Shown here: positions 8,873-15,888 of the stretch, piece after piece | Numbering within the stretch: the stretch's first letter is position 1 | How the letters are laid out: every line of letters begins with the position of its first letter | Source of the DNA: Hyphomicrobiaceae bacterium | GTDB taxonomy: Bacteria; Pseudomonadota; Alphaproteobacteria; Rhizobiales; JAKIUO01 | Assembly (NCBI GenBank): GCA_021647535.1 | Contig: JAKIUO010000024.1 | Coordinates: forward strand, 1 to 21,388 | Direction of reading: 5' to 3' | Length of the DNA: 21,388 nucleotides | Translations under genes and position numbers: made by a program | The notes under the pieces: model-generated | Databases searched by the model: none | Seen by the model: only the letters and a program-made list of their open reading frames with translations | What the model was told of the DNA's origin: nothing

Positions 8873-10324
8873 ATGCCGACATCGACTGCGTCCTTCCTTG
8901 GGGCTTACAACTCTGTTCTACCAGAAGTGATCCTGGTTATCGGTGCGATGGCCCTGCTTATGGCAGGCGCCTTTCTCAAGGGTAAGAACATGTTGTTCAT
9001 CTCCCTTGCTGCCTTCTCTATCCTCATATTGGCGGCCGTTGTGCTTTATATGCAGGGGAATGGCACCACTGCTCTGTTTGGTGGCAGTTTCATACTGGAT
9101 CCCTTTGCGCGGCTCATGAAAATTGTTACGCTGATTGCCGCAGCTCTAGCCGTCATGATGTCTTACGACTTCATGTCGAGGGCCAATCTGTGGAAATACG
9201 AGTTTTTGGTGCTGATCCTGCTGGCCACGGCTGGCATGATGGTAATGATCTCGGCCAATGATCTGATGGCCCTTTATCTGGGTATTGAACTACAAAGTCT
9301 GGCGCTTTATGTGATTGCCGCCTTTAATGTCAATTCAGAGCGCTCCAGTGAAGCGGGCCTTAAATATTTTGTGCTGGGGGCTTTGTCCTCAGGCATGTTG
9401 CTCTATGGGGCATCGCTGATATACGGCTTTACAGGGGCCACAGGCTTCGCGGAGATTGCCAGTTCAATCAAAACTGCAGGGCCGAGCTTGGGCGTTGTCT
9501 TCGGGCTTGCCTTTTTGCTTGTCGGTCTGGTCTTCAAGATATCGGCTGTGCCGTTCCATATGTGGACGCCTGATGTCTATGAAGGCTCACCAACCCCTGT
9601 GACAACCTTCTTCTCTGCAGCCCCAAAGATCGCAGCGATGGCGATGATCATACGGGTTTTGTATGGAGCCTTTCCCGGTATTACCCCGCAATGGCAACAG
9701 ATCATCGTTTTTGTCTCTATTGCCTCTATGGTACTGGGGGCGTTTGCAGCGATCGGCCAAACCAATATTAAACGGCTGATGGCTTATAGCTCCATCGGTC
9801 ATATGGGCTTTGCGCTGGTGGGTCTGGCGGCGGGGACGCAGATCGGCGTGCAGTCTGTGGTCATCTATATGATTATTTACGCCATCATGACCCTTGGCAC
9901 CTTTGCCTGTATTCTGGCCATGCGCCGCGAAGAGGGGCCGGTGGAAAATATCAATGATCTGGCTGGATTGGCCAAAAACGATCTGACCATGGCGTTCTTA
10001 CTCTCCATGCTGATGTTCTCGCTGGCTGGTATCCCGCCACTGGCTGGGTTCTTTGGTAAATATTATGTGTTGCTGGCTGCTATTAAGGCCGATCTGGTCC
10101 CGCTTGCCATCATTGGTGTGCTGGCCAGTGTAGTGGGCGCCTATTATTATTTGCGAATCATCAAGATCATGTTTTTTGATGAGGCTGCCGAGGCCTTTGT
10201 TCCCATGCACGCCACCTTGCGCTCAGTGTTAGTGGCCTCCGGGCTTCTGGTGATTGGTTTCCTGGCCTATCTTGGCCCGCTGGAAGCGATTGCGGGTGCT
10301 GCCTCCAAGTCATTGTTCAATTAG
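8873..10324 (+). CDS. nuoN: NADH-quinone oxidoreductase subunit N (NuoN)
   Basis: Third antiporter-like pump subunit (ND2 homologue), 483 residues. E139 in LYLGIELQSLALYVIAAFN and K222 in GLVFKISAVPFHMWTPDVYE are the expected charged residues of the proton channel, and GSPTPVTTFFSAAPKIAAM is the NuoN form of the discontinuous-helix motif. AGGAAAA at 8862-8868 supports the ATG. It is the last complex I gene of the operon. The stop TAG is separated by a single base from the ATG of birA, so transcription almost surely continues into birA and rnj. Confidence 0.97.
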   Translation: MPTSTASFLGAYNSVLPEVILVIGAMALLMAGAFLKGKNMLFISLAAFSILILAAVVLYMQGNGTTALFGGSFILDPFARLMKIVTLIAAALAVMMSYDFMSRANLWKYEFLVLILLATAGMMVMISANDLMALYLGIELQSLALYVIAAFNVNSERSSEAGLKYFVLGALSSGMLLYGASLIYGFTGATGFAEIASSIKTAGPSLGVVFGLAFLLVGLVFKISAVPFHMWTPDVYEGSPTPVTTFFSAAPKIAAMAMIIRVLYGAFPGITPQWQQIIVFVSIASMVLGAFAAIGQTNIKRLMAYSSIGHMGFALVGLAAGTQIGVQSVVIYMIIYAIMTLGTFACILAMRREEGPVENINDLAGLAKNDLTMAFLLSMLMFSLAGIPPLAGFFGKYYVLLAAIKADLVPLAIIGVLASVVGAYYYLRIIKIMFFDEAAEAFVPMHATLRSVLVASGLLVIGFLAYLGPLEAIAGAASKSLFN

Positions 10325-10325
10325 G

Positions 10326-11135
10326 ATGAAAACCCCAAACAGTCTCTTGCCGCAGGGCTATCAGTATTTCTGGTCGGAAGAAATTGATTCAACTAACCTT
10401 GAAGCCTTTCGAAAAAGAGACAATGGCCTAACGGGTGACAGCTGGTTTGGCACCAAACGGCAAATCGGTGGTCGTGGATCTAGAGGAAAGCAGTGGGTTT
10501 CATCGCCAGGCAATCTCTATGCCAGCCTGCTGACCCATAGTTCCTGTTCTTCACAGCAATTGCCGCAGATCTCTGTATTGGCGGCTCTGGCGGCCTATAG
10601 CGCTATTGAGCAGTTTGCGGGTGATTATTTTCGCATGGGATCATTGTGCCTTAAATGGCCCAATGATATTTTGCTGGAGGGGCGTAAAATATGCGGCATT
10701 CTTGTCGAAAGCCGCCCTTCTTCTACACGTGCAGGCCAGTTTGATGTGGTGATGGGGACCGGCATTAATCTGGCCAGTCACCCTGAGGCACATGAGTTTA
10801 AGGATCCTGACGCAAACGGCTTGTTTGCCGCTGGTCATCTGGCGCAAAACGGCTGGGATTGCTCGATTGAGCAACTCTTCGTGGCGCTTGCCCAATCCAC
10901 ACGTGACTGGCGTTCCATATGGGCAAACGGGGCCGGTTTCGAGACGGTACGACTGGCCTGGCTGGAGCGCTCCTGCCATATAGGGCAAACCATAAAAATA
11001 TCGGTCGGAGAACGGCTATATGAAGGGCGTTTCAAAACCATTTCTAGCGAGGGTGCGCTTCTACTGGAAGATCTGAGCGGTTCAACGCAGGAAATTTCTT
11101 CCGGTTCCATCATCGAAATCAAAGGGCTTGAGTAA
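10326..11135 (+). CDS. birA: biotin--[acetyl-CoA-carboxylase] ligase (BirA, catalytic-only type)
   Basis: Predicted to activate biotin to biotinyl-5'-AMP and attach it to the carrier protein of acetyl-CoA carboxylase and other biotin enzymes. The protein has 269 residues. Features seen: the substrate loop GGRGSRGKQW (48-57), the form GRGRRG/S having one Ser here, then SSPGNLYASLL, KWPNDILL (110-117), KICGILVES, and a small SH3-like C-terminal domain (about 220-265, VGERLYEGRF...GALLLEDL). There is no N-terminal helix-turn-helix, so this is a mono-functional ligase and not a repressor of biotin genes. I chose ATG 10326 because the family begins just before the YFWSEEIDSTN motif; the longer frame from 10254 lies inside nuoN. 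No clear ribosome binding site is seen, and the 1-base spacing (TAGGATG) suggests re-initiation after nuoN. Confidence 0.93.
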   Translation: MKTPNSLLPQGYQYFWSEEIDSTNLEAFRKRDNGLTGDSWFGTKRQIGGRGSRGKQWVSSPGNLYASLLTHSSCSSQQLPQISVLAALAAYSAIEQFAGDYFRMGSLCLKWPNDILLEGRKICGILVESRPSSTRAGQFDVVMGTGINLASHPEAHEFKDPDANGLFAAGHLAQNGWDCSIEQLFVALAQSTRDWRSIWANGAGFETVRLAWLERSCHIGQTIKISVGERLYEGRFKTISSEGALLLEDLSGSTQEISSGSIIEIKGLE

Positions 11136-11140
11136 AACTT

Positions 11141-12835
11141 ATGAGCAATAAACAGCGCGATGAAAATGAGCTGGTTCTGGTGCCACTGGGCGGAGCTGGT
11201 GAAATAGGTATGAATATATATCTGTACGGCTATGGCCCTAAAAAGAACAGACAATGGCTGATGGTTGATGTGGGGCTGACCTTCCCAGGTCCTGAAGAGC
11301 CCGGCATTGAGCTGATCTTTCCAGATATCAGTTTTTTGCAAGATGATCACAATCATCTAGTGGCGATTGTGCTGACCCATGCCCATGAAGACCATCTGGG
11401 GGCACTCACCGAGTTATGGCCAATGTTGCGCGCGCCCGTCTATGCGACCCCCTTTGCCAATGCGCTCTTGCAGGGTAAAATTGCCAGCTATGGCACGCGT
11501 GAAGAATTTGAGGTCACGGAGATGCCGCTCGGTTCGCGTTTCGATATTGGACCGTTCGATCTGGAATATGTGGGCATGACCCATTCCATACCCGAACCAA
11601 ATGCACTGGTCATTCGTACCCCCGAAGGCACGATTTTTCACAGTGGTGACTGGAAGATTGATCCAGAGCCGGTCGTTGGGGCTCTCGTCGATGAAAAACG
11701 CCTGTTGGAGATTGGTGAAGAGGGGGTTGATGTCCTCATTTGTGATTCAACCAATGTCTTCAAGGAAGGCCATTCAATTTCGGAAGGCGAAGTTGCCAAA
11801 TCTCTGGCAAAAATCATAAAAAATGCCCCCCAAAGGGTGATCGTTACGGCTTTTTCTTCCAATGTGGCGCGCATTAAAGCGGTCGCACTGGCAGCGAAAG
11901 CGGCAGACCGCTATATCGTTGTTGCGGGGCTCTCATTATGGCGCGTGATTACGGCGGCCAAAGAAACCGGCCATTTGCCCGATGATATTGATTTTCTCGA
12001 TCAGGATCAGTATGCCCATCTCGATCGCAAGGATATTGTCCTGTTATGCACGGGGTCGCAGGGCGAAAATCGTGCAGCATTGGCGCGTATCGCCAAGGGG
12101 GAGCATCACCGGATCAAGTTCGCAGCGGGTGATATGGTGATTTTTTCTTCGTTTACCATCCCGGGCAATGAGCGCTCTGTCGGTGGTCTGTTGAATGATC
12201 TGTCTGATGGTGGCATCGAAATCGTCACCGTCGCCAATGAGTTGGTCCATGCCTCGGGCCATCCCCAGCGCGATGAACTCAAACAACTCTATAAATGGCT
12301 GAAACCACGCTCGCTGATCCCCATGCATGGGGAGTTTCGGCATTTGAGAGAACATCGAAAATTTGCCGGTGAAAACGATATTTCACGCTCGGCCCTCATG
12401 ACCAATGGCGAGGTTATGCGCTTATTGCCCCTCGACCATAAAGACGGTCCGTTGATCAAGATTGATGAGGTGCCCACCGGTCGCTGGTATCTCGATGGCA
12501 AAACCATCTCCATAAAACACGAACAACCCATGCGGGACCGACGCAAGCTGGCTTTTGTCGGTTTGGTTGTGGCGACGATTGTGCTGGATGAAGAAGACAA
12601 TGAAATTCTTGACCTTTTGATTGATATAAAGGGTATCCCGGCTGAAATCAGTGAGAAAAAACCACTGAAAGAAGTGATTGACATCACCATTGAAGGTACG
12701 CTGAAAAGCCTGCCGAAGAAAAAACGCAGAAGTGTGGAAACAGCAAGCGAAGCCGTGCGCCGGGCCGTGCGTGCCGAAATCTATCGTCTATGGGGTAAAA
12801 AACCAGAATGCATCATCCATCTCAGCCGTGTTTAA
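11141..12835 (+). CDS. rnj: ribonuclease J
   Basis: Metallo-beta-lactamase/beta-CASP ribonuclease of 564 residues, expected to have 5'-3' exonuclease and endonuclease activity in RNA decay and rRNA maturation. The N-terminal LVPLGGAGEIGMN opening is diagnostic. The zinc motif HAHEDHLGA is at H80, H82, D84 and H85, with further ligands around H148 and D170 (FHSGDWKIDP). The beta-CASP part has LLCTGSQGENRAAL and a SGHPQRDELKQLYKWLKPR segment, followed by IPMHGEFRHLREH. A C-terminal domain with a basic KSLPKKKRRS stretch ends the protein. It lies 5 bases after birA. The ribosome binding site is weak (GAG at 11130). In rhizobia, birA-rnj after nuoN is a recurring order. No terminator follows; the - strand tRNA gene starts 12 bases downstream. 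Confidence 0.95.
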   Translation: MSNKQRDENELVLVPLGGAGEIGMNIYLYGYGPKKNRQWLMVDVGLTFPGPEEPGIELIFPDISFLQDDHNHLVAIVLTHAHEDHLGALTELWPMLRAPVYATPFANALLQGKIASYGTREEFEVTEMPLGSRFDIGPFDLEYVGMTHSIPEPNALVIRTPEGTIFHSGDWKIDPEPVVGALVDEKRLLEIGEEGVDVLICDSTNVFKEGHSISEGEVAKSLAKIIKNAPQRVIVTAFSSNVARIKAVALAAKAADRYIVVAGLSLWRVITAAKETGHLPDDIDFLDQDQYAHLDRKDIVLLCTGSQGENRAALARIAKGEHHRIKFAAGDMVIFSSFTIPGNERSVGGLLNDLSDGGIEIVTVANELVHASGHPQRDELKQLYKWLKPRSLIPMHGEFRHLREHRKFAGENDISRSALMTNGEVMRLLPLDHKDGPLIKIDEVPTGRWYLDGKTISIKHEQPMRDRRKLAFVGLVVATIVLDEEDNEILDLLIDIKGIPAEISEKKPLKEVIDITIEGTLKSLPKKKRRSVETASEAVRRAVRAEIYRLWGKKPECIIHLSRV

Positions 12836-12847
12836 AGAAGGGGAATT

Positions 12848-12921
12848 TGGAGGCCACGCCCGGAATCGAACCGGGGTGGACGGATTTGCAATCCGCTGCG
12901 TAACCACTCCGCCACGTGGCC
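12848..12921 (-). tRNA. tRNA-Cys (anticodon GCA)
   Basis: Read on the - strand, positions 12921 down to 12848 form a complete 74-base cloverleaf. The 7-bp acceptor stem pairs GGCCACG (12921-12915) with CGTGGCC (12858-12852). The anticodon stem has five pairs, with one G-U, around loop TTGCAAA, with anticodon GCA at 12889-12887. The T arm is CCCGG, TTCGATT, CCGGG. The discriminator base is U (12851), as expected for tRNA-Cys, and the CCA end is encoded (12850-12848). The gene is convergent with rnj and only 12 bases from its stop codon. It is not part of a tRNA cluster, and no integrase gene is next to it. Confidence 0.97.
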
Positions 12922-12982
12922 TCAGTACGCACTTGATCTGAAATAGTCATTCAGATGGTGGTATATGCGAAGGTGATGCCGC

Positions 12983-13011
12983 AGAAAACAGTTTTGCGGG
13001 CCTTGTGTCAA
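12983..13011 (-). promoter_or_regulatory. candidate promoter of tRNA-Cys
   Basis: On the - strand a perfect -35 hexamer TTGACA (13011-13006) is followed after 17 bases by TTTTCT (12988-12983), a poor -10 match with 3 of 6 bases. The predicted start would lie roughly 50-60 bases before the mature tRNA, leaving a 5' leader for RNase P to remove. An inverted repeat, ATCTGAA at 12936-12942 and TTCAGAT at 12950-12956, sits in that leader. The assignment rests mainly on the -35 box and its position. Confidence 0.4.
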
Positions 13012-13069
13012 GGCGAATTTAGCGCAAATTTGTGGGAATGCCTTTGGCGAGGTGATTAATGGGACAGGT

Positions 13070-13867
13070 TTAACTTGGAAACAGGCTATCAGTTCGCCCG
13101 CTCAGGCGGTAGACCAGCAGCCCAATCCATTCGCGCACGCCCACATCAACCCGTTTCCAACCCTGAGAAGCGCGATCGAAAAAACGGTATTTATCCTGAT
13201 GCCCTCTCGTGCGGAAATCCACTGGCCAGGGGATGATATTTATACCGTTTTTGCGAAAACAGCCCACTGAACGCGCCATATGAAAGGCAGAGGTCACAAG
13301 GAGCCAGCGCTGCCGGTGCGAGGATTTGATCAGCGTTTTGGTATATTGGGCATTTTGCCAGGTGTTTTTTGATTTGTCCTCATAAAGTATGCGGTCTGGT
13401 GCGATGCCAAGACGTGTAAACAGTTTTTGTGCAGCTTTTGATTCGCTCATGGTTTTGGATAATATGCGCCCCGAACCGCCGCTAAAGACCAGCTTTGCCT
13501 TGGGATAACGTCTTGCCAGAATAGCAAGTTCAAAAAGCCGCTCGCCAGCTTCATTGATGGCGACCGTTTTGTTTGCTCTTGTGACAATGGTATTGATCGA
13601 GCCCCCAAGAACGATGATGCCATAAGGAGCTGGCATTTTATCATTGTGTGGGGAGGCTGAAAAACGCTGTTCCAGCGGTATGAGTAACCAGTTTCCCAAA
13701 GGAGAAAATCCCATGACAAGTAAAATAATGATGGTTGCCGACAGGATTTTTCTGGCCAATCTGACATGCCGGGTTCTGGTCATCAAAAGCGCCAGAAAAG
13801 CAAGGCAACACAGAAAGTTTGAGGGCAATATAAAAAAACCAAGAATTTTCGACAAATAGAAAAACAA
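13070..13867 (-). CDS. YdcF/SanA/ElyC-type DUF218 membrane protein
   Basis: A 265-residue protein with two N-terminal hydrophobic segments (about 6-28 and 41-60) and a DUF218 domain after them. DUF218 hallmarks are GIIVLGGSI, LVFSGGSGR, an Asp/Ser-rich helix start (SESKAAQKLF), DKSKNTWQNA and LVTSAFHMARSVGCF. The fold is Rossmann-like. Relatives ElyC and SanA influence cell-envelope integrity, but the molecular activity of this family member is not known, so I give no symbol. I prefer the TTG start at 13867: AGGAG lies 7 bases upstream, and the protein then begins MFFYLSKILGFFILPSN, as relatives do. ATG 13918 or 13963 would add 17 or 32 residues without resemblance to the family. It is the only protein gene on the - strand. 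Confidence 0.85.
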   Translation of the reverse strand: MFFYLSKILGFFILPSNFLCCLAFLALLMTRTRHVRLARKILSATIIILLVMGFSPLGNWLLIPLEQRFSASPHNDKMPAPYGIIVLGGSINTIVTRANKTVAINEAGERLFELAILARRYPKAKLVFSGGSGRILSKTMSESKAAQKLFTRLGIAPDRILYEDKSKNTWQNAQYTKTLIKSSHRQRWLLVTSAFHMARSVGCFRKNGINIIPWPVDFRTRGHQDKYRFFDRASQGWKRVDVGVREWIGLLVYRLSGRTDSLFPS

Positions 13868-13874
13868 GAATGAG

Positions 13875-13879
13875 CTCCT
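13875..13879 (-). promoter_or_regulatory. ribosome binding site deciding the TTG start of the DUF218 gene
   Basis: AGGAG is read on the - strand, followed by 7 bases (ctcattc) and TTG at 13867. This spacing is ideal, whereas neither upstream ATG candidate (13918, 13963) shows a comparable site. It favours the shorter, 265-residue protein. Confidence 0.6.
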
Positions 13880-13971
13880 GAAATGGATAGAATATCGTGA
13901 TGACTGACCTTGGTACATAAGAGAGCAAAGTCTCGCCAGGCTTGCTTGCAGGCTTTGCGACAATGTTCCTT

Positions 13972-14000
13972 TTGACTAACGCGGTAATGATCGTTAAGAG
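13972..14000 (+). promoter_or_regulatory. candidate promoter of eno
   Basis: TTGACT at 13972-13977 is followed after 17 bases by TAAGAG at 13995-14000. The -35 matches 5 of 6 bases and the -10 matches 3 of 6. A start near 14007 would give a leader of about 70 bases before the eno ATG. This is the best sigma-70-like pair in the region, and it is weak. Confidence 0.3.
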
Positions 14001-14018
14001 CGTTGGGATACCATTTCA

Positions 14019-14027
14019 ATCATACCA
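14019..14027 (-). promoter_or_regulatory. candidate extended -10 promoter of the DUF218 gene
   Basis: On the - strand TGG followed by TATGAT forms an extended -10 element (TGnTATGAT, 5 of 6 in the hexamer). No good -35 is at the right distance. A start near 14012 would leave a leader of about 145 bases to the TTG start codon. Confidence 0.25.
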
Positions 14028-14077
14028 GCTTTGAGCGTACTGCATAGAACAAGTTGTCAACTCAACAGGAAAATCAG

Positions 14078-15358
14078 ATGACCGCAATTACCGATATAAT
14101 GGGCCGTGAAATACTGGATAGTCGGGGCAATCCCACTGTTGAGGTTGATGTTATACTGGAAGATGGCTCCATGGGACGTGCCGCCGTTCCGTCTGGTGCC
14201 TCAACCGGGGCTCATGAAGCGCACGAGCTACGTGATGGCGGCAAGCGTTATATGGGCAAAGGTGTCGTCAAGGCCGTTGAAGCCATTAATGGCGATGTCT
14301 TTGATGCTTTGCAGGGCATGGAGGCGGAAGAACAAAGGCGGCTCGACAAGGTACTTTGTGATCTTGATGGCACCCCCAACAAGGCGACCATTGGTGCCAA
14401 TGCCATTCTGGGTGTATCGCTGGCCGTGGCCAAGGCGGCCTCAGTTGCTGCCAACCTGCCGCTTTATCGCTATCTGGGCGGTGTTAACGCCCATAAGCTG
14501 CCGGTGCCCATGATGAACATCATTAATGGTGGCGAACATGCCGATAATCCCATTGATATTCAGGAATTCATGATCGTACCGGTCAAAGCGCAGAATATCC
14601 GCGAGGCCATTCGCATGGGGGCCGAGGTTTTTCATACGTTGAAAAAATCACTGTCTGATGCCGGGCACAATACCAATGTAGGAGATGAAGGCGGCTTTGC
14701 TCCCAATCTGTCCTCCAGCACCGAGGCGCTTGATTTTATAACAAAATCCATTGAACAGGCCGGCTTTAAACCAGGCGAAGATGTTTGTATCGCTCTTGAC
14801 CCAGCCTCGACCGAATTTTATGAGGACGGAAAATATAATCTCAAAGGCGAGAGCAAAATTCTGACCTCGGCGGAAATGGTCAATTATTACGATGACCTGA
14901 TTGGCAAATACCCCATCATATCCATTGAAGATGGTCTGGCAGAAGATGATTGGGATGGTTGGAAACTCATGACAGAGCAGGTTGGCGGGAAATGCCAGCT
15001 GGTGGGAGACGATCTGTTCGTGACCAATGTGGCGCGTCTTAAGGACGGCATAGACAAAGGCGTCGCCAATTCGATCCTCATCAAGGTCAACCAGATCGGT
15101 ACTTTGAGTGAAACGCTCGATGCGGTCGAAATGGCCCAGCGCGCCGGATATACCGCCGTCATCTCCCATCGTTCAGGAGAAACTGAGGATGCAACCATCG
15201 CCGATATTGCCGTTGCCACCAATGCCGGGCAGATCAAAACAGGCTCGCTGTCACGTTCTGATCGTATGGCTAAATATAATCAGCTTATTCGTATCGAAGA
15301 GGAACTGGGGGATATGGCCGTTTATGACGGTAGCGCTGTGCTTCCCGCCACCGTTTAA
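14078..15358 (+). CDS. eno: enolase (phosphopyruvate hydratase)
   Basis: Cytoplasmic glycolytic enzyme that interconverts 2-phosphoglycerate and phosphoenolpyruvate; 426 residues, the usual bacterial length. Active-site parts are visible: the mobile loop SGASTG (39-44), the catalytic acid/base E204 in VGDEGGFAPN, magnesium ligands D241 (ALDPAS), E284 (SIEDGL) and D311 (VGDDLF), the general base K336 in ILIKVNQIGTL, and the SHRSGETED loop (363-371). I chose ATG 14078, with AGGAAA at 14067-14072 as ribosome binding site; an in-frame TTG at 14054 would add eight unconserved residues. It begins the + strand block and is divergent from the DUF218 gene. The stop is one base before the ftsB ATG. The C-terminus (GSAVLPATV) departs from the common ending but is not truncated. 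Confidence 0.97.
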   Translation: MTAITDIMGREILDSRGNPTVEVDVILEDGSMGRAAVPSGASTGAHEAHELRDGGKRYMGKGVVKAVEAINGDVFDALQGMEAEEQRRLDKVLCDLDGTPNKATIGANAILGVSLAVAKAASVAANLPLYRYLGGVNAHKLPVPMMNIINGGEHADNPIDIQEFMIVPVKAQNIREAIRMGAEVFHTLKKSLSDAGHNTNVGDEGGFAPNLSSSTEALDFITKSIEQAGFKPGEDVCIALDPASTEFYEDGKYNLKGESKILTSAEMVNYYDDLIGKYPIISIEDGLAEDDWDGWKLMTEQVGGKCQLVGDDLFVTNVARLKDGIDKGVANSILIKVNQIGTLSETLDAVEMAQRAGYTAVISHRSGETEDATIADIAVATNAGQIKTGSLSRSDRMAKYNQLIRIEEELGDMAVYDGSAVLPATV

Positions 15359-15359
15359 G

Positions 15360-15656
15360 ATGGTTTTTTTGCGAAACAACCTTTTTTTGATCCTGGCGGC
15401 AATTCTGTTCGTCAGCCTTTTCGTGCAGACCTATGTTGGCGAACACGGTTTGCAGGCGCGCTCAACTCTTGTGGCGCACCTGTCGGGCCTCGACAAAAAG
15501 CTTCAGCTCTTGCAAAAGAAACGCGCCAGGCTTGAACATGTGACAAAACTGCTCGCCCCAGGGGCTGTTGATCGTGATATGCTGGAATATCAGGCGCGCG
15601 AAATGCTTGGCTTTGTCTATGAAGGCGAGCTGATATATGTGCAAAAAGGTCAATAG
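15360..15656 (+). CDS. ftsB: septum formation initiator, FtsB/DivIC family
   Basis: Small bitopic membrane protein of 98 residues. One hydrophobic segment (about 6-24) is followed by a heptad-like coiled coil (about 33-66, LVAHLSGLDKKLQLLQKKRA) and the family's C-terminal block DRDMLEYQAREMLGFVYEGE. In the family it bridges FtsL and FtsQ in the periplasm and helps to activate septal cell-wall synthesis. I chose ATG 15360, one base after the eno stop (TAAGATG), because the membrane segment begins there; upstream codons in this frame lie inside eno. No ribosome binding site is evident, so translation probably depends on eno. Its place between eno and pdhA is a recurring alphaproteobacterial order. 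Distinguishing FtsB from DivIC is a naming matter. Confidence 0.9.
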   Translation: MVFLRNNLFLILAAILFVSLFVQTYVGEHGLQARSTLVAHLSGLDKKLQLLQKKRARLEHVTKLLAPGAVDRDMLEYQAREMLGFVYEGELIYVQKGQ

Positions 15657-15765
15657 AATATGGTGAACATTCCAACTATCTCATTGGAAAAATAGGTATT
15701 TTTGGCGAAACCATTGACCGGTGCAAAGCAGGGATAGTAAGAATAAGCCTGATTTTTGGTCGCTG

Positions 15766-15794
15766 TTGTCGGTTTGACCATGTATCACTATAGA
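15766..15794 (+). promoter_or_regulatory. candidate promoter of the pdh operon
   Basis: In the 232-base ftsB-pdhA gap, TTGTCG (15766-15771) is followed after 17 bases by TATAGA (15789-15794), each 4 of 6 matches to the sigma-70 consensus. It gives a leader near 88 bases. A second pair, TTGACC at 15714-15719 and TAAGAA at 15738-15743 with an 18-base spacer, is an alternative. The gap is AT-rich and otherwise holds only a weak 6-bp inverted repeat, TTCCAA/TTGGAA at 15670-15689. No terminator with a T run is seen. Confidence 0.35.
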
Positions 15795-15888
15795 AAAACT
15801 GGGTGTACAATTGGGGAAACAAGGGCTCCGACTGCTTGAATATGCGCTTTTTTGCGGGTTGGGCCAATTATCGGGAATAGAAGATTAA

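Noticed and set aside
10254..10325. Longer N-terminus of BirA starting inside nuoN
   Set aside because: These codons are the nuoN 3' end in another frame, and the residues do not resemble biotin ligases.
12848..12921. tRNA-Cys as an attachment site of an integrated element
   Set aside because: No integrase, phage or plasmid gene and no second copy of the tRNA 3' end is seen in the window.
15670..15689. TTCCAA/TTGGAA inverted repeat after ftsB as a terminator
   Set aside because: The stem is short and AT-rich, and it is followed on the + strand by A residues, not T residues.
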